Positions 1-8,687 of a stretch of DNA of 64,000 nt are shown here, in pieces (positions within the stretch are counted from its first letter, which is position 1; the number at the start of each line of letters is the position of its first letter). Source of the stretch: Bdellovibrionaceae bacterium UBA2339 (GTDB lineage Bacteria; Bdellovibrionota; Bdellovibrionia; Bdellovibrionales; JAMPXM01); the NCBI GenBank assembly GCA_002344785.1, contig DDUL01000007.1:79911-143910 (forward strand), read 5' to 3'. Position numbers and translations under genes: made by a program. Under the pieces are notes generated by a model, which saw only the letters and a program-made list of their open reading frames with translations, was not told the origin of the DNA and searched no databases.

Positions 1-204
1 TAAATGCCTGAAGCTCACATAAACCCAATGAGTCAGAGGTGCGATCGCCCCCTCCCCCACCATTTCTTCACAATGCCGCAGGCGACATGTGTTGAACCCT
101 CGCGATAGATTCAGAGGAAGATCGAATCGATTACCTCGGACTCAATCTTAGGAATCTAGCACCCATGAGTATGCTGGGTGGTTTGAAAACGGAAATAAAC
201 AGAA

Positions 205-594
205 GTGAACGAGACCTACTGGGACATCCATGATTCTGTATTCGCTGGCGCTGTGATCGACGGCGACGAGGTGGTGCTTCGCATTGAACCGGCGATTGTC
301 TTTCTAACCGAAGAAGACGCCAGAGAGGCGAAGGCAACACATCAACAATCAATTCTCGTTCGAATCCGCGGAATCATCGGCAAGCTCGATCTCACTCCAC
401 TCAATGAGCAAAGCATATTATGGAGCGGCAGTGTTTCACTCCATGAAAGAGTCATCGATGGTGTCATACACTTGCCAATCCACTTCAAGGGTCCATGTCG
501 CCTGAGGCTCTTCCTCGTGGGATCAGGGACGGAAGTTGATATCAGCGGCCAAGAAATTCATATCGAGCCCACTAGCCCTCCGATCAAACTTTGA
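205..594 (+). CDS. Hypothetical protein, 129 aa
   Basis: I do not recognise this protein. It begins with GTG at 205 behind only a weak purine-rich stretch and ends with TGA at 594. It has no signal peptide and no membrane segment. The sequence alternates short hydrophobic strands with charged turns, which suggests a small all-beta, soluble cytoplasmic fold. It stands alone: the first 204 bases hold no convincing gene, and the next gene is on the other strand and converges on it. The composition matches the neighbouring genes, so I take it as real, but there is no functional evidence. Confidence 0.55.
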   Translation: MNETYWDIHDSVFAGAVIDGDEVVLRIEPAIVFLTEEDAREAKATHQQSILVRIRGIIGKLDLTPLNEQSILWSGSVSLHERVIDGVIHLPIHFKGPCRLRLFLVGSGTEVDISGQEIHIEPTSPPIKL

Positions 595-763
595 ACGCCA
601 CCCCTCGTGAAAACTTCCTCCCAACAGGTCGAAGTTTCTTGGGACTCGAAATCTCAGCTCGTCTGTAAGTCGCGAACTGAACGGAGCGCCCAATGTGGAC
701 CCGTCCTCAATGCGGAAATTGGCGATCAACTGCAAGAACGTAAAGGTGATCGACTGACAAGAC

Positions 764-1132
764 TCAAGCGCGCGCGATGAACTTGTTGGCGCGCGAAATG
801 AGGCGAAGCTCACTCGGGAGCGGTAGCCCCGGCCCCGCCGAGGCCTCTGATGAACTCGGCGATGAGGCCAACTGCTGCGCCAAAGACTGAAGCTGAGCGA
901 GCAGCTGCTGGGCCGCGCGCGGGCCTGGTGTGACCTCGAGACTGGCGAAACTCAGCTGACTCATGGCCTGATCCACCAAGGCGAGGTCCGCCACCATGCC
1001 GGTCTCTGCGTCCACGCGTCCCGTCCACACCACTTCAAGCCGCCATTGCGCCGGGCGATCCGCGATGCTCACCGAGACGATCTTCGAGCGAATCAGCTTC
1101 ACCTCCGACTGCGCACCAGCCCAAGCGTTCAT
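764..1132 (-). CDS. 6-pyruvoyl-tetrahydropterin synthase (QueD)-like protein lacking zinc ligands
   Basis: The 122-residue length is that of the 6-pyruvoyl/6-carboxytetrahydropterin synthase family. Residues about 31-57 (WRLEVVWTGRVDAETGMVAD) resemble the family block 'V-G-x-LD-x-x-TGMV-x-D', and EVTPGPRAAQQLLAQL near residue 86 resembles the 'NPTxENLA' helix. However, the N-terminal Cys and the HGH and other His residues that bind zinc and form the active site are not visible; the position of HGHNY reads ADRPAQW. I therefore infer a non-catalytic relative, or a very divergent one. The ATG overlaps the stop of the upstream gene (ATGA, 1129-1132), so the two are translationally coupled. The family assignment is by motif memory only. 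Confidence 0.45.
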   Translation of the reverse strand: MNAWAGAQSEVKLIRSKIVSVSIADRPAQWRLEVVWTGRVDAETGMVADLALVDQAMSQLSFASLEVTPGPRAAQQLLAQLQSLAQQLASSPSSSEASAGPGLPLPSELRLISRANKFIARA

Positions 1133-1623
1133 AGCTTTGTGCCTCCAGCAAGTGTGATGAAGTACTGTGTTTCATTGCTCGCGCCACTCACCGCCAGCGA
1201 GTTCATGATCACTTTCGCTCCGCCACCGATGTGCAGACCGCCGGTTCGAAAGCCGATGCCGCCTTCGACGATCGGCGCGGAAGTGCCCTTGGAGACAAAG
1301 CGCCAACCCGGGCCGACGAAAGCGGAAAAGCTCATCGCCTCATCCCCGACATCAAGGCCGGCCCGAAGACTTGTGTCCAAACCATAAACGTTCTCAACGC
1401 CGGTTTGAAATCGCGCAAAGCCCGAGTTTCGCCACGTGAAAAACTCCGCGAAGTGCGCGTTCACACCGACGTTCATCTCCGACACGGCGACGCCATTCAC
1501 GCTTCCCGACGAAGCACCCACATCCAGGCTCAGCTCGGCCTGCGCCGAACCGCTCGCGCCCAAAACGACGATCGCCGCACCGACAAGCAAGCCTTGGAAT
1601 TGAAAGCGAAGTGAACTCGACAT
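1129..1623 (-). CDS. Exported outer-membrane beta-barrel-like protein
   Basis: A 164-residue protein with a clear signal peptide (residues 1-29, cleavage probably after SAQA). The mature part consists of alternating hydrophobic/polar strands rich in Gly, Ala and Val, with a terminal stretch QYFITLAGGTKL, typical of a small outer-membrane barrel of about 8 strands. No enzyme motif is visible. It is the first gene of a two-gene operon with the PTPS-like gene, which it overlaps by four bases. A GAGG-type ribosome site (AGGAGGTTTCGC in the transcript) precedes the ATG. The barrel call is structural, not functional. Confidence 0.6.
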   Translation of the reverse strand: MSSSLRFQFQGLLVGAAIVVLGASGSAQAELSLDVGASSGSVNGVAVSEMNVGVNAHFAEFFTWRNSGFARFQTGVENVYGLDTSLRAGLDVGDEAMSFSAFVGPGWRFVSKGTSAPIVEGGIGFRTGGLHIGGGAKVIMNSLAVSGASNETQYFITLAGGTKL

Positions 1624-1676
1624 GCGAAACCTCCTTGGGACGTTGTCAGGATCGCTTTCACATCACATCATAGGCT

Positions 1677-2228
1677 ATGCAGGTCGTCGCCACTTTTTTA
1701 GGCTTCCAAGCGAGCTGGTGGATTCTCGTGCTCAGCGCGGATCACGCGGCGACGCATGTCTTTGCTTGTGGGCTCGCTGCGGTCTGGACGCTTGTGGCAA
1801 AAGTTCGAGGCCACAGGCGATGGCGCGAGTTGGCCGGCTTTGCCGCTGGAGGCTGGCTCGCGGAGACCCTCCTGCAAAACTTAAATCTCGTCGCCTATGT
1901 CGGCGAATTCAAACTTCATTTCGCACCTCAATTCACCTTCAGCCTGCCACCACTTTGGCTGATCGCGCTTTGGTACATTCTTGCCGTCGTCGCGCTTGAA
2001 ACACCCAAGTTTTGGCTTCGCCTCAGAAGTCGCTGGTGGCTTGCGCCGATGGCCGGGGCTTTAGGCGGCCTCAGCTCCTATGCGCCCGGTCCAAGCCTGG
2101 GTGCGCTGACGTGGCCGCAAGGCCCGACACTGGGGCTCTTGGCCGTGGCCTCGGTCTGGGCGCTGGCTTGCTGGGTGCTCGTGCATCGTTTTTCATGGTC
2201 ACCCCATCACGATCCGCCTCAACATTGA
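1677..2228 (+). CDS. DUF2878 family inner-membrane protein
   Basis: The 183 residues contain about five or six hydrophobic segments. The pattern FQASWWILVL near the N-terminus, PPLWLIALWYILAVV around residue 90 and GALGGLSSYAPGPSLGAL around residue 127 match the DUF2878 layout I remember (Trp-rich first helix, a WL-x-ALW helix and a GG-x-x-Y-x-x-G-x-x-LG motif). The function of this family is unknown. The gene is divergent from the barrel gene, with only about 50 bases between the starts, so the promoters must overlap. The DUF502 gene follows after a 73-base gap on the same strand. Confidence 0.7.
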   Translation: MQVVATFLGFQASWWILVLSADHAATHVFACGLAAVWTLVAKVRGHRRWRELAGFAAGGWLAETLLQNLNLVAYVGEFKLHFAPQFTFSLPPLWLIALWYILAVVALETPKFWLRLRSRWWLAPMAGALGGLSSYAPGPSLGALTWPQGPTLGLLAVASVWALACWVLVHRFSWSPHHDPPQH

Positions 2229-2301
2229 CGAAGGCCAAGCGTCCAAGACACACTCGCGGCGAACGCGACAAGATCGCGCGCGGATTCTTCTCTGACCGAG
2301 G

Positions 2302-2922
2302 TTGCGAGACATGTTTGGCCGACTCAATTCCATTCTCATCAAAGGCCTGATCACGCTTTTGCCACTCACCGTGACGGTGTATTTGATCACTTGGATGGCC
2401 GGCAGCCTCGAGGGCAGCTTCGGTAGCGTCATCACCGCCTTCTTGCCGGAGGGCTACTACATCCCAGGGCTGGGAATCTTGATGGCGCTGACGACGATTT
2501 TTTTCGTTGGACTGATCGTCGAGCACTACCTCACACAGCGCGCCGTTGAAGGTCTGGAGCGACAGCTCAAGAGACTACCTGTGGTGCGCGCGATCTATTC
2601 GCCGCTTCGCGATCTCACGGATCTTTTGAGTCGCGCGCAGTCCAGCTCGCAAGGCGGTGGTTCGCAGCGCGTGGTCTTCGTTCGCTTCGCGCCGGGAATT
2701 GAATTGATGGGCTTGGTGATGCGAGATCGCTTTGATGATCTGCCGGGCCAACCGATTGAACCCGGCAAAGTCGCCGTGTTCGTGCCGTTTAGCTATGGCT
2801 TTGGCGGTACGACTTACATCGTCGACGCAAGCGCCGTGCGCGAAACTCAGCTCACCGCGGATCGCGCGCTTCAGTTGGCGATCACCGGCTGGGTGAAGGC
2901 GAACAAAACGCCGAATCAATGA
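2302..2922 (+). CDS. DUF502 domain-containing membrane protein
   Basis: A 206-residue protein of the DUF502 family. Two transmembrane helices (about residues 13-33 and 54-74) are followed by a conserved soluble region with VRAIYSPLRDLTDLL, RVVFVRFAPGIELMGLVM and VAVFVPFSYGFGGTTYIVD, the family's diagnostic blocks (P-x-x-x-x-IY, a GLVT-like segment and the VF-P motif before a glycine-rich turn). Its cellular role is not established; the homologous plant protein (COV) is a membrane protein of unknown mechanism. The start used is TTG at 2302; ATG at 2311 is an equally possible start. The 3' end overlaps that of the convergent rhomboid gene by seven bases. Confidence 0.85.
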   Translation: MRDMFGRLNSILIKGLITLLPLTVTVYLITWMAGSLEGSFGSVITAFLPEGYYIPGLGILMALTTIFFVGLIVEHYLTQRAVEGLERQLKRLPVVRAIYSPLRDLTDLLSRAQSSSQGGGSQRVVFVRFAPGIELMGLVMRDRFDDLPGQPIEPGKVAVFVPFSYGFGGTTYIVDASAVRETQLTADRALQLAITGWVKANKTPNQ

Positions 2923-3710
2923 ATCTCGTCGGGCTTTGAGGGCGCTTCGCGGTCCAATCGTTCGCGAATTTGCTCCGCGGATTGGCCGAAGTCATCCAGC
3001 TCGTCGACTTCGTCGCGAACCTCCAGCCAAACTTCAGCGGCGCGAAATTTTTTGCGAAACACCAGAAACCAGATCGTGCCGAGCGCCAGTCCCGAGGCCA
3101 AGCCCGCCATGTGCACGCGTTCCGCGACATGCGGTCGATACTCCTGCGGCAGAAACAGCAGCGCCATCACACCCAGCACGCGCAAAAGTCGACCGCCCAT
3201 ACGAAACTGCCGCTGAATGAAAAACTGCAGCGACAACCAAGTGCCGCCCATCAAGTACACCAGGCCGGAGGCGCCGATCACCTGCGCCTCGCCGGAGTAA
3301 CTGGGAAGCACCAGCGCATGCGCCAGTCCCGCCACGATGAAGGCCGTCAGCGGAAACAGCCGCCAGCCAAAATATTGCGTCAGCCAGTAGCCGAACAGAA
3401 TCATCAACGGAAGGTTCGAGGCCCAATGCGCGACATCCGCGTGCACCAACATCATCGACCAAAGCCGCCACCACTCGCCTTGCTCCATGACCGCATCGCG
3501 AATCATCGCCATCGAAGACAAGCGCGCGTCGCTTTGCCAGGCCCAAAGGCTCGTCGCGCTGATCAAGATCGCGAGCAAGGCCGTGCTCAGGATCGCGAGA
3601 TGTGTTTCGTCCTCAAGCTTTCGACGATCTCGCGACAGCCAGGTCTCGACGAGCTTGTGATGGATGATGACGCTCTGATTTGTCGAAGTGTCGCCTTCGT
3701 CAAAGCTCAA
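2916..3710 (-). CDS. Rhomboid family intramembrane serine protease
   Basis: This intramembrane protease would cut single-pass membrane proteins near the bilayer surface. The 264-residue protein has a cytoplasmic N-terminus of about 35 residues and six predicted helices. The HWASN motif (residues 95-99) is the loop/oxyanion motif, Ser148 in GASGLVY is the nucleophile, and His200 in HMAGLASG is the partner of the dyad. A charged 45-residue C-terminal tail follows the last helix. The start overlaps the end of kup by 11 bases, so the two are co-transcribed. The substrate cannot be read from context. Confidence 0.9.
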   Translation of the reverse strand: MSFDEGDTSTNQSVIIHHKLVETWLSRDRRKLEDETHLAILSTALLAILISATSLWAWQSDARLSSMAMIRDAVMEQGEWWRLWSMMLVHADVAHWASNLPLMILFGYWLTQYFGWRLFPLTAFIVAGLAHALVLPSYSGEAQVIGASGLVYLMGGTWLSLQFFIQRQFRMGGRLLRVLGVMALLFLPQEYRPHVAERVHMAGLASGLALGTIWFLVFRKKFRAAEVWLEVRDEVDELDDFGQSAEQIRERLDREAPSKPDEIH

Positions 3711-5658
3711 CTTGCATTCCCACTTCGATCACTTGATCGGCTGGAATGTTAAAGAACATCGTCGCACGAAAGGCGTTTCGCGCCATGAAGGCGAACACCT
3801 GCTCGCGCCAAATCGCCATGCCGGGATTCTCGCTGGCGATCAGCGTTTCGCGACCCACAAAGTAAGTCACGTCGCGAGGCTCGAAGTGAATGCCAGTTTC
3901 GCGGATGCGCTCCATGATTTCTTGAACGTCCGGCGTTTCGGTAAAACCGTAGTGCGCGACCACTCGATACACGCGATCCGCGGCCTTTTCGATTTCCAAC
4001 CACTCGTTTTCCCGCACGACGGGCACTTCTTCGCTGACGATGGTGAGGATGATGATCTTGTCGTGCAACACCTTGTTGTGTTTCACATTGTGCACAAGCG
4101 CCGGCGGCGTGGTCTGACGATCACCCACCATGAACACCGCTACACCTGGCACGCGAACGGCGCAGTCGTTGCCGGTCTTTCGCGCCAAGCGTTCTTCGGC
4201 GTCTTTCCAAAAAGCATCTAAGGGCGGCTGAGCCTTGCGCATCCGATCCGCCAAGATCTTTCGACCTTCTCGCCAAGTGAGCATGAGAAACAACATGCCG
4301 AAGGCGATTCCCAGCGGCACCCAGCCGCCTTGGTGAACCTTCACAATGTTAGCGCTGAAGAACGCGACATCGATGACCAAGAAAAATCCGCACACCGCCA
4401 CGGCCATCGGGAAGCTCCAACCCCATTGGCGTCGGGCGACGATGAACATCAAAAGCGTTGTCACCACCATGGCCGCCGACACGCTGATGCCGTAGGCCGC
4501 CGCCAAATTCGATGAGCTCTGGAACTGCAGCACCAACCACACTGTGCCGATCAACAATGCGCCATTCACTTGCGGCAAGAAAATCTGTCCGATCTCTCGC
4601 GACGAAGTGTGAATGATCTGCAGTCGAGGCCACAGGCCCAACTGAATCGCCTGCTTGGTGAGCGAAAACACACCGCTAATCACGGCTTGCGACGCGATCA
4701 CCGTGGTCATGGTCGAAAGTGCGATCAAAGGATAGAGCGCCCAGCCGGGAGCCAACAAGTAAAACGGATTCACCGCGGTCTCGGGCCGCGTGAGCAGCAA
4801 TGCACCTTGGCCGAAATAGTTGAGCACAAGTCCCGGCATGACCAGCGACCACCACGCCAGTCGAATCGGCTTTCGTCCGAAGTGTCCCATGTCCGCGTAC
4901 AGCGCCTCACCGCCGGTCACCACGAGAAACACCGAACCTAGAACGAAGAAACCAGCCCAGCCATTTTCAAGAAAAAACCTCACCGCATAGATGGGATTGA
5001 TAGCCGCCAAAACGCCAGGGTTTTGCAAAATTCCATAAATTCCCAGAACACCGAGAGCTGTGAACCAGCAGACGATCACTGGCCCAAACACCGCGCCAAT
5101 TTTTCCTGTGCCATGCCGCTGCTGCAAAAACAGCACGACCAATATCGCCACGGTGATCGGCACCACAAAGGGCGTCAGACCACTCGTGGCCAACTTCAAT
5201 CCCTCGACCGCCGACAAAACCGAGATCGCTGGCGTGATGATGCCGTCGCCGTACAAAAGTGCGGCGCCGAAAATTCCCATACCGAACAAAAACCATTTGC
5301 GATTGCGAAGCCGCGCCGGACAAGCGAGCGCCGTGAGCGCCAAGATCCCGCCTTCGCCGCGGTTGTCCGCGCGAAGAACAAAGACCATATACTTCACGCC
5401 GATGCTGAGAATCAGCACCCACAATATCAAAGACAAAATGCCCAACACATTGGCCGAGTTCACCGCGATCCGATCGCCGTGAAAGCACTCGCGAAGTGCG
5501 TAGAGCGGACTTGTGCCGATATCACCGTAAACCACTCCGAGCGCAGCCAAAGCCATTTGCCCAAGTGGTGTTGAGGCGTGACCCGCAGCGTGTGGTGCGT
5601 GAGCAGCAGCCGGAGTTGTCGAAGGTGTCGGTGAGGGCGTCGAAGTTGAATCTGCCAT
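3700..5658 (-). CDS. kup: Kup-type potassium uptake transporter
   Basis: This is a proton-coupled K+ importer of the KUP/HAK/KT family in the inner membrane. At 652 residues it has the usual length. After a Thr/Pro/Ala/His-rich N-terminal extension of about 30 residues come twelve hydrophobic segments, beginning with the family signature GVVYGDIGTSPLYALRE, then GEGGILALTAL and LYGDGIITPAISVLSAVEG, and later GGEALYADMGHFG. A hydrophilic C-terminal domain of about 170 residues contains RVPGVAVFM and VVAHYGFTETPDV, also typical. It leads a two-gene operon with the rhomboid protease, overlapping it by 11 bases. Confidence 0.96.
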   Translation of the reverse strand: MADSTSTPSPTPSTTPAAAHAPHAAGHASTPLGQMALAALGVVYGDIGTSPLYALRECFHGDRIAVNSANVLGILSLILWVLILSIGVKYMVFVLRADNRGEGGILALTALACPARLRNRKWFLFGMGIFGAALLYGDGIITPAISVLSAVEGLKLATSGLTPFVVPITVAILVVLFLQQRHGTGKIGAVFGPVIVCWFTALGVLGIYGILQNPGVLAAINPIYAVRFFLENGWAGFFVLGSVFLVVTGGEALYADMGHFGRKPIRLAWWSLVMPGLVLNYFGQGALLLTRPETAVNPFYLLAPGWALYPLIALSTMTTVIASQAVISGVFSLTKQAIQLGLWPRLQIIHTSSREIGQIFLPQVNGALLIGTVWLVLQFQSSSNLAAAYGISVSAAMVVTTLLMFIVARRQWGWSFPMAVAVCGFFLVIDVAFFSANIVKVHQGGWVPLGIAFGMLFLMLTWREGRKILADRMRKAQPPLDAFWKDAEERLARKTGNDCAVRVPGVAVFMVGDRQTTPPALVHNVKHNKVLHDKIIILTIVSEEVPVVRENEWLEIEKAADRVYRVVAHYGFTETPDVQEIMERIRETGIHFEPRDVTYFVGRETLIASENPGMAIWREQVFAFMARNAFRATMFFNIPADQVIEVGMQVEL

Positions 5659-5944
5659 AAGAAGTTGTGAATCAGACTATGCCAGCAACTTTGGGCTGTC
5701 CAATTGTTGAGTATTGTTGAAGTTGAGTTCGATCTCACGACCGCCAGAATTCACCCGCGAATTACTGTCCCGCGTTGAGACCTGGACCACGGCGCCTCTT
5801 GCAGAACCGCATCAAAGTGAGAACATAAAAGAAGAGGGTGCATAAAGCTTTGCATCCCAGCCGCACGGAGGTGCCGCCTTCAATCCCAAGGCTCTCAACA
5901 AGGTTTTGAACTCGCAAAAACTCGACCTCAGCATCGACCTGAAA

Positions 5945-6724
5945 ATGGCGCCTCAAGAAGCCGCCAAATCGACCAGCGCGCCGCCGACCCCTCAGCGCCC
6001 GCCTCGGCGCCGAAAAAAATCGCAGGCCAACTCATCCCCGCCCGTCTCGACCTCAACTTCCAAAATTATCAGTCCTGATCCGCACACCGATCACAGTTTA
6101 GCCGCAAGCACAGCTGCCGCCGAGCCCTCGGCCACCGACTTCAACTCACCTGACTCATCCCACACCAACCGACGCCTGGCGAGCCAACGCGCCTTGGTTT
6201 TGAACTCGAGCTACCAGCCCGTCAAAATGGTGAGCTGGCAACGCGCCTTGATCTTGTGGTTTCAAGGCAAAGTCGAAGTGGTTGAATATCACACTGAAGT
6301 CGCGCGCAGCGCGCGTGCGGAATTCCAAATCCCCAGCGTTTTACGACTGAAGCGCTATGTGAATCAGCGGCGCTTTGCGCGCGTGAAGTTCTGTCGCGAA
6401 AACGTTTATCGTCGTGACAACTTCACTTGCCAATACTGCGGTGAACACTTTCATCCGCGTGATCTCACCTTGGATCACGTAGTGCCGGCATCGCGATCAG
6501 GCCGCAAGGACTGGACCAACATGGTCACAGCCTGCCGCCGTTGCAATCATCGCAAAGCCAATCGCACACCTCTCGCCGCCGGCATGCCGCTGTTGAATGA
6601 ACCTCGGGTTCCCGCGTGGCTCCCGCCGCTTGAAACCGCAAGTCGCTGGGAGAGTTTGCCAGAGTCTTGGAAAGTGTACTTGGGCGAAGAGCCTTCGGAC
6701 TCGAGCGAAGAAGCCACCGGCTAG
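5945..6724 (+). CDS. HNH endonuclease family protein
   Basis: The protein begins with about 75 residues of low-complexity Pro/Ser/Lys-rich sequence. It continues with the block LVLNSSYQPVKMVSWQRALI, common ahead of bacterial HNH domains, and then the nuclease itself: zinc-binding CQYCGE, DLTLDHVVPASRSG (HNH His) and NMVTACRRCNHRKANRTP (Asn, second CxxC and last His). These are the beta-beta-alpha-metal residues expected for a DNA-cleaving HNH enzyme. The biological role of this stand-alone family is not known to me. I chose ATG 5945; a TTG at 5906 in the same frame would add 13 residues, and neither has a strong ribosome site. The downstream gene is convergent. Confidence 0.85.
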   Translation: MAPQEAAKSTSAPPTPQRPPRRRKKSQANSSPPVSTSTSKIISPDPHTDHSLAASTAAAEPSATDFNSPDSSHTNRRLASQRALVLNSSYQPVKMVSWQRALILWFQGKVEVVEYHTEVARSARAEFQIPSVLRLKRYVNQRRFARVKFCRENVYRRDNFTCQYCGEHFHPRDLTLDHVVPASRSGRKDWTNMVTACRRCNHRKANRTPLAAGMPLLNEPRVPAWLPPLETASRWESLPESWKVYLGEEPSDSSEEATG

Positions 6725-6731
6725 TCGCCCT

Positions 6732-7919
6732 TCAAGCTTCGATCAGGGCCTGAAGATCATGCGCTGATAATTGACCTTGATAGGCGTGCGCCAATTTTGA
6801 CCAAGGCACGCGCGCACTCTTCCAAGCTTCATCGCCCGATTCTGTTTGCACGACACTCACAGCCGCACGCAATCGCGACATCAAGATCTCACGCCGCGCG
6901 CGCCAAGCCTCGGGCTTCGCCAACTCATTTTCAATCTCCGCGATCATCTCCAAAGTTTCCCAGCGCGAGGCCACAGGTCCAGCCTCGCCATGTCGCTGAG
7001 TCGCAAGCCGCACAAGAGTTTCGAGGCCCAGAAAATACGACCACGCACAGAACAACTGATAGCCGGGCCAAGCTGAAGGAATGCATTGAATGTAGCGCCA
7101 CGCGGACTCGGCATCTTGGAGAGTCGATCGTAAAACACCGGGGCGCGTGGGCACGAGAAACCGACCTTCGATTTCGTCGGTTGGCTGATCTTTGAGAATG
7201 TTCACCTTCTGAAGAAACAATCCAAATCGCCACACATCTTCAGCGGACGGAGAAAAATCCTCCTGCTCGGAGCGAAACACCCGCGTGAGCATTTCACCCA
7301 CAATTCCCGCGACAAAAAAACAGTAGCGATTCACATCACCCAAACTTCCCAGCTCAAGTGTTGGACTCGTCGCCGACGTCGGCGCGAGCGAATCGCGAAA
7401 TCCGCGCATGCCCTTTTGCATCGAGCGCACGCAATCATCGATCGCAAGTCGAACTTCCGCAGGCTGCACCCACCAAAGTTCACGAAGCGCCTCAAAGTCG
7501 CGGAACAAAGTTCGTTCGCCCTCACGAAACTTATCCCAAGGCCAGTTGGCCGCAGGCGAAAGAAACGGTCGATTCGGATCATGTAGCGCGCTGAGGAAAA
7601 GCTCGTAAGCCGCGTCTTGCTCGAGCTTCGAATCCCAAGCCGTGTCTTCAATGGTGTCGAGCATTCGGCAAAGCAAGTAAGCTAAGCCGATTGGCTCTCT
7701 CAGCTCTGGTTCAAGTCGGGCGATGCAAAACGCAAAGGAGCGACTCACGGCCTCAAGATGCAAGGGCACGCGATCGCGAATGTCCGCTAAGGGAATTGGA
7801 GAACTCCGGGATTCTTGAACTTCGTTTTCAGCTAAAGGCTTCGCGGATAAAGTCTGCGCAGGTAAGGCTTTCGTAGGTGCGTGAGCCTGCACGGCAATTT
7901 CGGTCGGCTGCTGTCTCAT
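6732..7919 (-). CDS. Squalene synthase-like enzyme (squalene/phytoene synthase family)
   Basis: Predicted to join two prenyl diphosphates head to head. At 395 residues it carries SRSFAFCIARL (59-69), the first aspartate motif DTIED (88-92), RYCFFVAGIVGEMLTRVF (198-215, with the catalytic Tyr199) and FGLFLQKVNILKDQPTDEIE with the second aspartate motif D244-x3-D248. The last two blocks look more like squalene synthases of the eukaryotic type than like HpnC/HpnD or phytoene synthase. A Gln/Ala-rich N-terminal extension of about 45 residues is unusual. No hopanoid cyclase or isoprenoid neighbour is present, so the end product is unknown. Confidence 0.85.
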   Translation of the reverse strand: MRQQPTEIAVQAHAPTKALPAQTLSAKPLAENEVQESRSSPIPLADIRDRVPLHLEAVSRSFAFCIARLEPELREPIGLAYLLCRMLDTIEDTAWDSKLEQDAAYELFLSALHDPNRPFLSPAANWPWDKFREGERTLFRDFEALRELWWVQPAEVRLAIDDCVRSMQKGMRGFRDSLAPTSATSPTLELGSLGDVNRYCFFVAGIVGEMLTRVFRSEQEDFSPSAEDVWRFGLFLQKVNILKDQPTDEIEGRFLVPTRPGVLRSTLQDAESAWRYIQCIPSAWPGYQLFCAWSYFLGLETLVRLATQRHGEAGPVASRWETLEMIAEIENELAKPEAWRARREILMSRLRAAVSVVQTESGDEAWKSARVPWSKLAHAYQGQLSAHDLQALIEA

Positions 7920-8183
7920 AGTGCCTCAATCCAAACTTTTCGACCTGTCGGGACACTCTGACCCAATTCCGGATTTGAGATCAAGACCAGCCGCACGAAA
8001 GCTGGTGATTCATCATCGTCATATTGCGAGATGGGCTTTTGTCCCCATCGAGCCCGACGTCAGCCCAAGATCCCATCTTTAGGTTCAGTAAAATCTAACG
8101 AAGATCTCAAACAACTTCACTCTCGCGGTGGACTGCAATTGAAACTCAGTTGATAATAGTCGCACGACACATCGGAGGTCAGT

Positions 8184-8552
8184 ATGTCGCAACGTCGCGA
8201 GTTTCTGAAAAAAGCAGGCTGGACAATCTTAGGCGCATGGGCCGCAGGTCGACTCACATTGAGCCCCGCCCCTGCACGCGCTTCAACTCCGCTTCCGCTC
8301 TTGAGCGAAACGGATCAGATGGCGAAGACTTTGGGTTACGTCGCCGACGCCAGCAAGGTGGACACAAAGAAGTGGACCAAGCGCGCAGGTGACGCGGGGA
8401 AAAAACAGTTTTGCTACAACTGTCTGCTGTATAAGGCCGCAGGTGATGTGAAGGCGTCCAAGCAAGGCAAGTGCACCCTCTTCCCGAAAAACGAAGTCAT
8501 GGGTCGCGGCTGGTGCAACAGCTGGGCGCAGAACCCGGCCGTTAAAGATTGA
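8184..8552 (+). CDS. High-potential iron-sulfur protein (HiPIP), Tat-exported
   Basis: A small periplasmic electron carrier holding one 4Fe-4S cluster at high potential. The N-terminus (MSQRREFLKKAGWTILGAWA) is a twin-arginine signal; the mature protein starts near residue 34. The four cluster ligands are visible in the family spacing: Cys77, Cys80, Cys97 and Cys111, in QFCYNC, GKCTLFP and GWCNSWAQNP. It has a strong ribosome site (CGGAGG about 6 bases before the ATG). It is monocistronic, followed by a perfect stem-loop. The electron donor and acceptor are not encoded nearby. Confidence 0.93.
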   Translation: MSQRREFLKKAGWTILGAWAAGRLTLSPAPARASTPLPLLSETDQMAKTLGYVADASKVDTKKWTKRAGDAGKKQFCYNCLLYKAAGDVKASKQGKCTLFPKNEVMGRGWCNSWAQNPAVKD

Positions 8553-8589
8553 AGCTCGCGATCTGGCTGTCTTTTTGGGCTCGACTTTC

Positions 8590-8611
8590 GCCCAGCGCTT
8601 CGGCGCTGGGC
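8590..8611 (+). terminator. Perfect 9-bp stem-loop with TTCG loop after the HiPIP gene
   Basis: GCCCAGCGC at 8590-8598 pairs exactly with GCGCTGGGC at 8603-8611 around a TTCG tetraloop, 38 bases after the HiPIP stop. A T-rich stretch lies before the stem rather than after it, so it may act as a transcript-end stabiliser or weak terminator instead of a classical intrinsic terminator. Confidence 0.6.
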
Positions 8612-8687
8612 CGAATGCCTTCGACCTTTGGCGATTGACCCAATTGCCAAGCTGAATTGTCCTAATCATGTGAAACAAAATCGGATC

